A stretch of DNA of 64,000 nucleotides, taken from positions 6,384,882-6,448,881 of the forward strand of contig CM020618.1 in NCBI GenBank assembly GCA_009829735.1. The letters run 5' to 3'. The notes under the pieces were generated by a model. The model was not told where the DNA came from, made no database searches, and saw only the letters and a list, made by a program, of their open reading frames with translations. This stretch comes from Pyropia yezoensis. Its lineage: Eukaryota > Rhodophyta > Bangiophyceae > Bangiales > Bangiaceae. This document shows positions 60,351 through 64,000 of the stretch, in pieces. Both the position numbers and the translations under genes were made by a program. Numbering within the stretch: position 1 is the stretch's first letter; each line of letters starts with the position of its first letter.

Positions 60351-60973
60351 TGTGTGACTGGCCACGGCGGCTTGGCGGCAGCCGCCGTCGCTCGGGCGTG
60401 CGGGCGTGCGGGCGGGCGGGGGCGTTCCCTCGCATGCGCCCCGTCCCCTCCTCCTGACCGTCATTGTCTTGGCGGCCGGCGCCTGCCTCTGCCATGCAGG
60501 CGCCAGCCGTCCCGCCGCCTACATGTCTGTAGCGCCGCCCCGCGGCAGCCACCCATCGTTGCGGGGGGCGCACCGCGGCCCCGCTGTGCGCTGCCCCCTC
60601 AATGCGCCCGATGGGGGTGAGGACCCCGCGGCAGGGGGTAGGGTGGGGTGGCGCGCGGCATCCCTCCGCCCCCCCCCCGCCCAGCGTGCCGTCGGTGCTA
60701 GAGGTACTGCGCATACCTCTCCCCTCGCCCGTGTCGCGGGGGCGGCCGCACCTCTCCCTTTCCGCCAGCAGAGACGGCGCCCCGGGAGCCGAGACCGTGC
60801 CCCCTCCCCCCGCGCAGATGACTGCACGCGTCCGTTGCGGCGGCCGTCGCGGGCCGCGACGGGCGGCGGCGGCTGTGGGGACGGCGCCCGCGGTGGTCGC
60901 GCGCACCTGCTTGCGTGAACGTTTGGCCGCCCCCCGTGGTCAGACGCGGCCCCGGGACAAGTCGCTTTGTGCC
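60351..60973. other. Spacer, no supported gene
   Basis: GC-rich sequence with overlapping Pro/Arg-rich frames on both strands. Nothing distinguishable from composition. Confidence 0.3.
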
Positions 60974-61555
60974 ATGACCGGGGTCCATGGGGTTGTTACG
61001 CGCTGGTATTTTTTTCTTGTGTGTTTCGGATCCGCTGTGTCCCTCACTGCAGAGGCGGGCAGCAGCCTCTACAGTGGCGCTTTTTCATCACCCCCTTCTT
61101 CTCATCACCCCTCGTCTTCTCACCAACCCCCGTCTTCTTACCACCTCCCTTCTTCTCACCACCTTTCATCTTATCACCACCTTCCATCTTCTTACCACCC
61201 TCCTTCTTCTCACCCCCCCCCCTTCTCCCCTCAAGTCGGGAAATCTGAGACGTCTCGTCGCGGGAACGGTGCCGCCGCACCGCGAGACGCGCTGTCGATG
61301 ACGACGCGCGGCGTCCCGGCCTGGCGCCCCTCCCCCCCCCCCGTCCGTGCACGGACGCTCCGCCCCGAGCCGTGTGCTGCCCGCGGCTCCCCGGCGGGCG
61401 CGGGCAGCGACCCAAGGAGGGAGCTCATTGGCTCCCGCACGCGTGTGGCTCGTCGCGTCGACTCTCCGTGCGCTAGCATGTGCTGGCGGAATGTTGACCA
61501 ATACGGTACCTGCCGTCGTCGACCTTGTCGCTGTGAGGGTCAAAAAATACCATAA
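60974..61555 (+). CDS. Possible small secreted protein with Pro-Ser-Ser-His repeats
   Basis: ATG 60974 opens 193 codons. The first ~30 residues (basic, then WYFFLVCFGSAVSLTAEA) look like a signal peptide. Residues ~36-80 are a tandem array of a six-residue unit, SSHxPP / SSYHxP, encoded by an 18-bp DNA repeat (61083-61218). The remaining half is Arg-rich with several Cys. The repeat is real; whether it is translated is uncertain, because the tail looks like composition-driven frame and no relative is recognised. Confidence 0.25.
   Translation: MTGVHGVVTRWYFFLVCFGSAVSLTAEAGSSLYSGAFSSPPSSHHPSSSHQPPSSYHLPSSHHLSSYHHLPSSYHPPSSHPPPFSPQVGKSETSRRGNGAAAPRDALSMTTRGVPAWRPSPPPVRARTLRPEPCAARGSPAGAGSDPRRELIGSRTRVARRVDSPCASMCWRNVDQYGTCRRRPCRCEGQKIP
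61083..61218. repeat. 18-bp tandem repeat (TTCTTCTCACCACC-like)
   Basis: About seven to eight imperfect copies of an 18-bp unit, with variants TTCTTCTCATCACCCC, CTTCTTACCACCTCC and CATCTTATCACCACC. Confidence 0.8.
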
Positions 61556-63999
61556 AAACGCTCTCGTTATGAGCATCACAACACATCCTTTTTTTCTCCG
61601 TGTTGTTGCTCTGGCCGAGACACACGCACGAGAAGGCGCTGAATGTGAAAGCGGCAATGTTTGCTTCGTTGTAGCGCTCCATGTAAGACGCGGCTGGGGG
61701 CTCAACCGACGACCGCAAGCCGGACTGTGTGTGGGCCCCACAGAGCTCGTAGCGGAATCGCTTCTGCACGGGCCATTGCGGGCTATTACGGTGGAAATCT
61801 CCCACGCACTGCGTTCCCGGACGCCTCGAAGAGTGACGTGAACGAGCGGTCCTCGCTCCCCCTCCCTCCCTCTGCACCCCCCTCCCGCTCTTCTCCCCCA
61901 CTCCGGGGCTCCCCCCGTTCCCCCCCCGCCGTCCCCCCCCCGCTCCGTTCTTCTCGCTGCACCTCCTCCGCCCCCCCCCCCGCTCCGTTCTTTTCGCTGC
62001 CCCGGCCACCGATGCCGCCGCCCCGCTCGTTGCGGCTGCCCGCGAGCCGCGCTGCCCGCCGAGCAGGGCGGGTGGAGGCCCCGCTCCCGGCGACCCGGCC
62101 GAGGGCGCGCCGCCCGCCCGTTGCACCGCCACCAAGGCGCCACCGCCGCCATCGCCGCTGCCGCCGCCGGGCTTCCACGCGCTACCAGCGGACGCTCTCC
62201 TCTCGGCCAGCGCTCCGCCCACTTCCGCCGCCACACACGCGGCGGCCACCTCGGCGGCTGTCACCGCCACTGGCGGCGACCGCAGGGCGCCACTCACCGC
62301 CGCCCCCGTCCTGGCAGGTGGGTCGGCGGCGGCGGCGGCGGTACCGCCCGCAACGCCCCCCTACCCCCCCCCCCGCCGCCGTCGTCCTCAACCACCTGAC
62401 GCCCCGCCATATCGCGGCGAGGGCCTTGCACTGGTGCATGTATGTACTGTACATACAGTACAGTCTTTCTCCATTGCTGTGACATCCTTTCTTGGGCACG
62501 GTGTCTAGTAACCAATGCAGGTCGACCGACCTCTACGGTGCGATCAACGCATGTGTCAGCATTCGATCGTTGTCACCGACCAATCAGAGGGCGGAATCAA
62601 GTTACAATCCTTGGGCTTACGGTCGCCACAAAGGGTGCCCAACAATGGAGAAAGACTGTAGGGAAGAAAGCGAGGCGTCCGAATGCCCTTCCCATCCAGG
62701 CCTCTGATTGGGTACACTCCAGCGGTCGATGGCAGTCGCGGAAGGGGAGATTTCCGCAACGAGCCCCGCAAGAGTGATGAGTTTGTGGAAAACGCGGACT
62801 CCGCAGAAAAACCTTGCGGTTTCCGCAAGGGTTCTTGCGTGGCCGCAGGAATCGACGCCATGCTTGGCAAGCCCACAACGGTGCCCGCAGAAGAAAAAGC
62901 AAGATTTTTTTGAGACGGTTTAGCAGGCACTGCGCGGTTTAGGGCACAGCCACCAATGTCGACTATCGGTCTTAAACGGTTCATTTCAGAACGCCACGTG
63001 TACATACGTGTACGCTCCAGATTGGTCCGACCATCGCGGTACTATCGGGATGGTCGGACGCTGAGGACTTGAGGTCGACACGGGGGCTACCAACAGGCTA
63101 CCTTGCAAAATGGAGGACAGCTTGCCCAGTTCAGACCCCGAATTTGTGAACGGTTAGTGTTCACATTGGTGGTCGGTTGTGCAGCGAGCAACTCCATGTT
63201 GAGACCGGTTTCAGACAGCTTTGCGGTGACCTCGAGCATTCGTGGCTACGTAGTCGACCGTTGGTGACGTACAAGCGGATTGGCGCATGAAGTCCACGCG
63301 CATTCAGATTTATTTGATTCAGAGTTCATTGAACCTAGCAGCTCTCGAGATCGGACGACAGAGACACGCCGGCGAGGCCGCCGCGACAGCGCTCCTCGGT
63401 GTCGCCAAGGGGCCAGCCGAGCAGGTTGCTGGCGTGACGCAGCACCCGCCATGCGGTGGATCGCTCGCTGGACGCTTTGCCGACTTGCGTCGTCCTCGGA
63501 GATTGTCATTTCACGATGGTTTTGCCGAGGCGAAGCCATGAGATTCCGTCTTTTTCGTACAGCAGGCTGGCCTGAGAAGCGCTCGAGGGGGCTTCCAACC
63601 GTCCACCGATATGGTATCGTCAACAAAGTGATCTTCGAAAGCGTTTGTCGCAGCGCGGTGCGCACCGTCCTCCTAGCTCATGACACAGCCCGCCCAGACG
63701 TATGGACAGGAGACCAGACACGCTTCCGTGTCCGTTCTAGTCCGGGGCGCTGATTGGGCCGTCCGTGCGCGGACATCCAGGATCCCCTCAATCTGCGGTG
63801 CACGTAGGCAAGGGCGTGAGTCAGGCCAGCACGTGTCCCGCAGGCACCCGATCAGTCTCGTCACTAGCCCCAGTGCGTCACGCTCCAGCGTGGACCTGCG
63901 CAACACGGCCCCTTTCCACAGGAGGGGTGCGGCACCGGCCCCAGTGAAGGACTGACGCCCCCCCCGGACCCCCCCCGCCGGCGCCCCACCGGTGCGCAA
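61556..63999. other. Right-end spacer, no supported gene
   Basis: 61850-62400 is C-rich; frames on both strands look equally plausible or implausible (an AT-poor composition effect), so none is called. 62437-62463 is a near-palindromic ATGTATGTACTGTACATACA element. From 62500 to 63900 the DNA has ordinary composition with short frames only. No RNA gene is recognised. Confidence 0.35.
62437..62463. repeat. GTACTGTACATACAGTAC palindromic element
   Basis: The 18-base word GTACTGTACATACAGTAC is nearly self-complementary. Its half, GTACATACAGTAC, also occurs at 58253-58271, and close variants at 13050 and 58181. Confidence 0.65.
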
Positions 64000-64000
64000 C

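Noticed and set aside
61473-62482. Overlapping frames on both strands at 61.5-62.5 kb
   Set aside because: Both strands look equally protein-like because of GC composition; no domain decides between them.
1-64000. tRNA, rRNA, snRNA genes and CRISPR arrays
   Set aside because: I saw no convincing B-box/cloverleaf combination, rRNA segment or regular spacer array; short RNAs could still be missed by eye.

Overview
This is eukaryotic nuclear DNA. It encodes a COG5-like Golgi tethering subunit, a TFIIIC TPR subunit, a PPIH-type cyclophilin with a spliceosomal intron, a TACO1/YebC-type organellar translation factor and an SPX-MFS phosphate transporter. Coding sequence is very GC-rich and almost intronless. 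Spacers are full of GCC/GGC trinucleotide arrays, G/C homopolymers and GC minisatellites. Together this best fits an intron-poor, GC-rich alga, most likely a bangiophyte red alga of the Porphyra/Pyropia kind; that placement is inference from gene style, not from a marker gene.

Layout. 1-4.3 kb: a GC-repeat block leading into a fasciclin-domain gene (+). 4.5-7.5 kb: SPX-MFS transporter (-), tail to tail with the fasciclin gene. 9.5-11.5 kb: a secreted protein with five copies of an unfamiliar ~18-residue motif (-). 11.5-17.2 kb: gene-poor, with a TAC-rich patch, a 24-bp perfect palindrome and a 1.8-kb strand-switching GC minisatellite. About 16-30 kb: a less GC-rich accessory island with an unknown 733-aa ORF (+), a small PIF1-family helicase with one intron (-) and a KDZ/HMGXB3-type transposase-like protein (-).

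30.7-35 kb: TFIIIC TPR subunit (+). 35.8-40.8 kb: a stand-alone DEP-domain gene (-), the cyclophilin (+), and a gene fusing a DEP domain to a FAD/NAD(P) disulfide reductase (-); the two DEP domains are close paralogs. 42-44 kb: a disordered Ser/Pro-rich protein (-). 45.5-47.1 kb: SWIM+RING protein (+). 47.4-49.2 kb: a probable non-autonomous DNA transposon with terminal inverted repeats. 49.4-52.7 kb: COG5 (+). 53-54.3 kb: WGR-domain protein (-). 56.7-58 kb: a Cys-rich secreted protein whose frame is broken by a 23-nt tandem repeat and at G homopolymers (+). 58.7-60 kb: TACO1/YebC-like (+), followed by a CTGCCG tract. 60.4-64 kb: no confident gene.

The recognisable genes serve separate housekeeping roles (phosphate storage, Pol III transcription, splicing, redox, ubiquitin-type regulation, Golgi traffic, organelle translation) and do not form one pathway. 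Two introns were resolved by fitting family alignments (20740-20902 and 37288-37490); both use a GTACGT donor. Most low-complexity open frames on both strands are composition artefacts and are not annotated.
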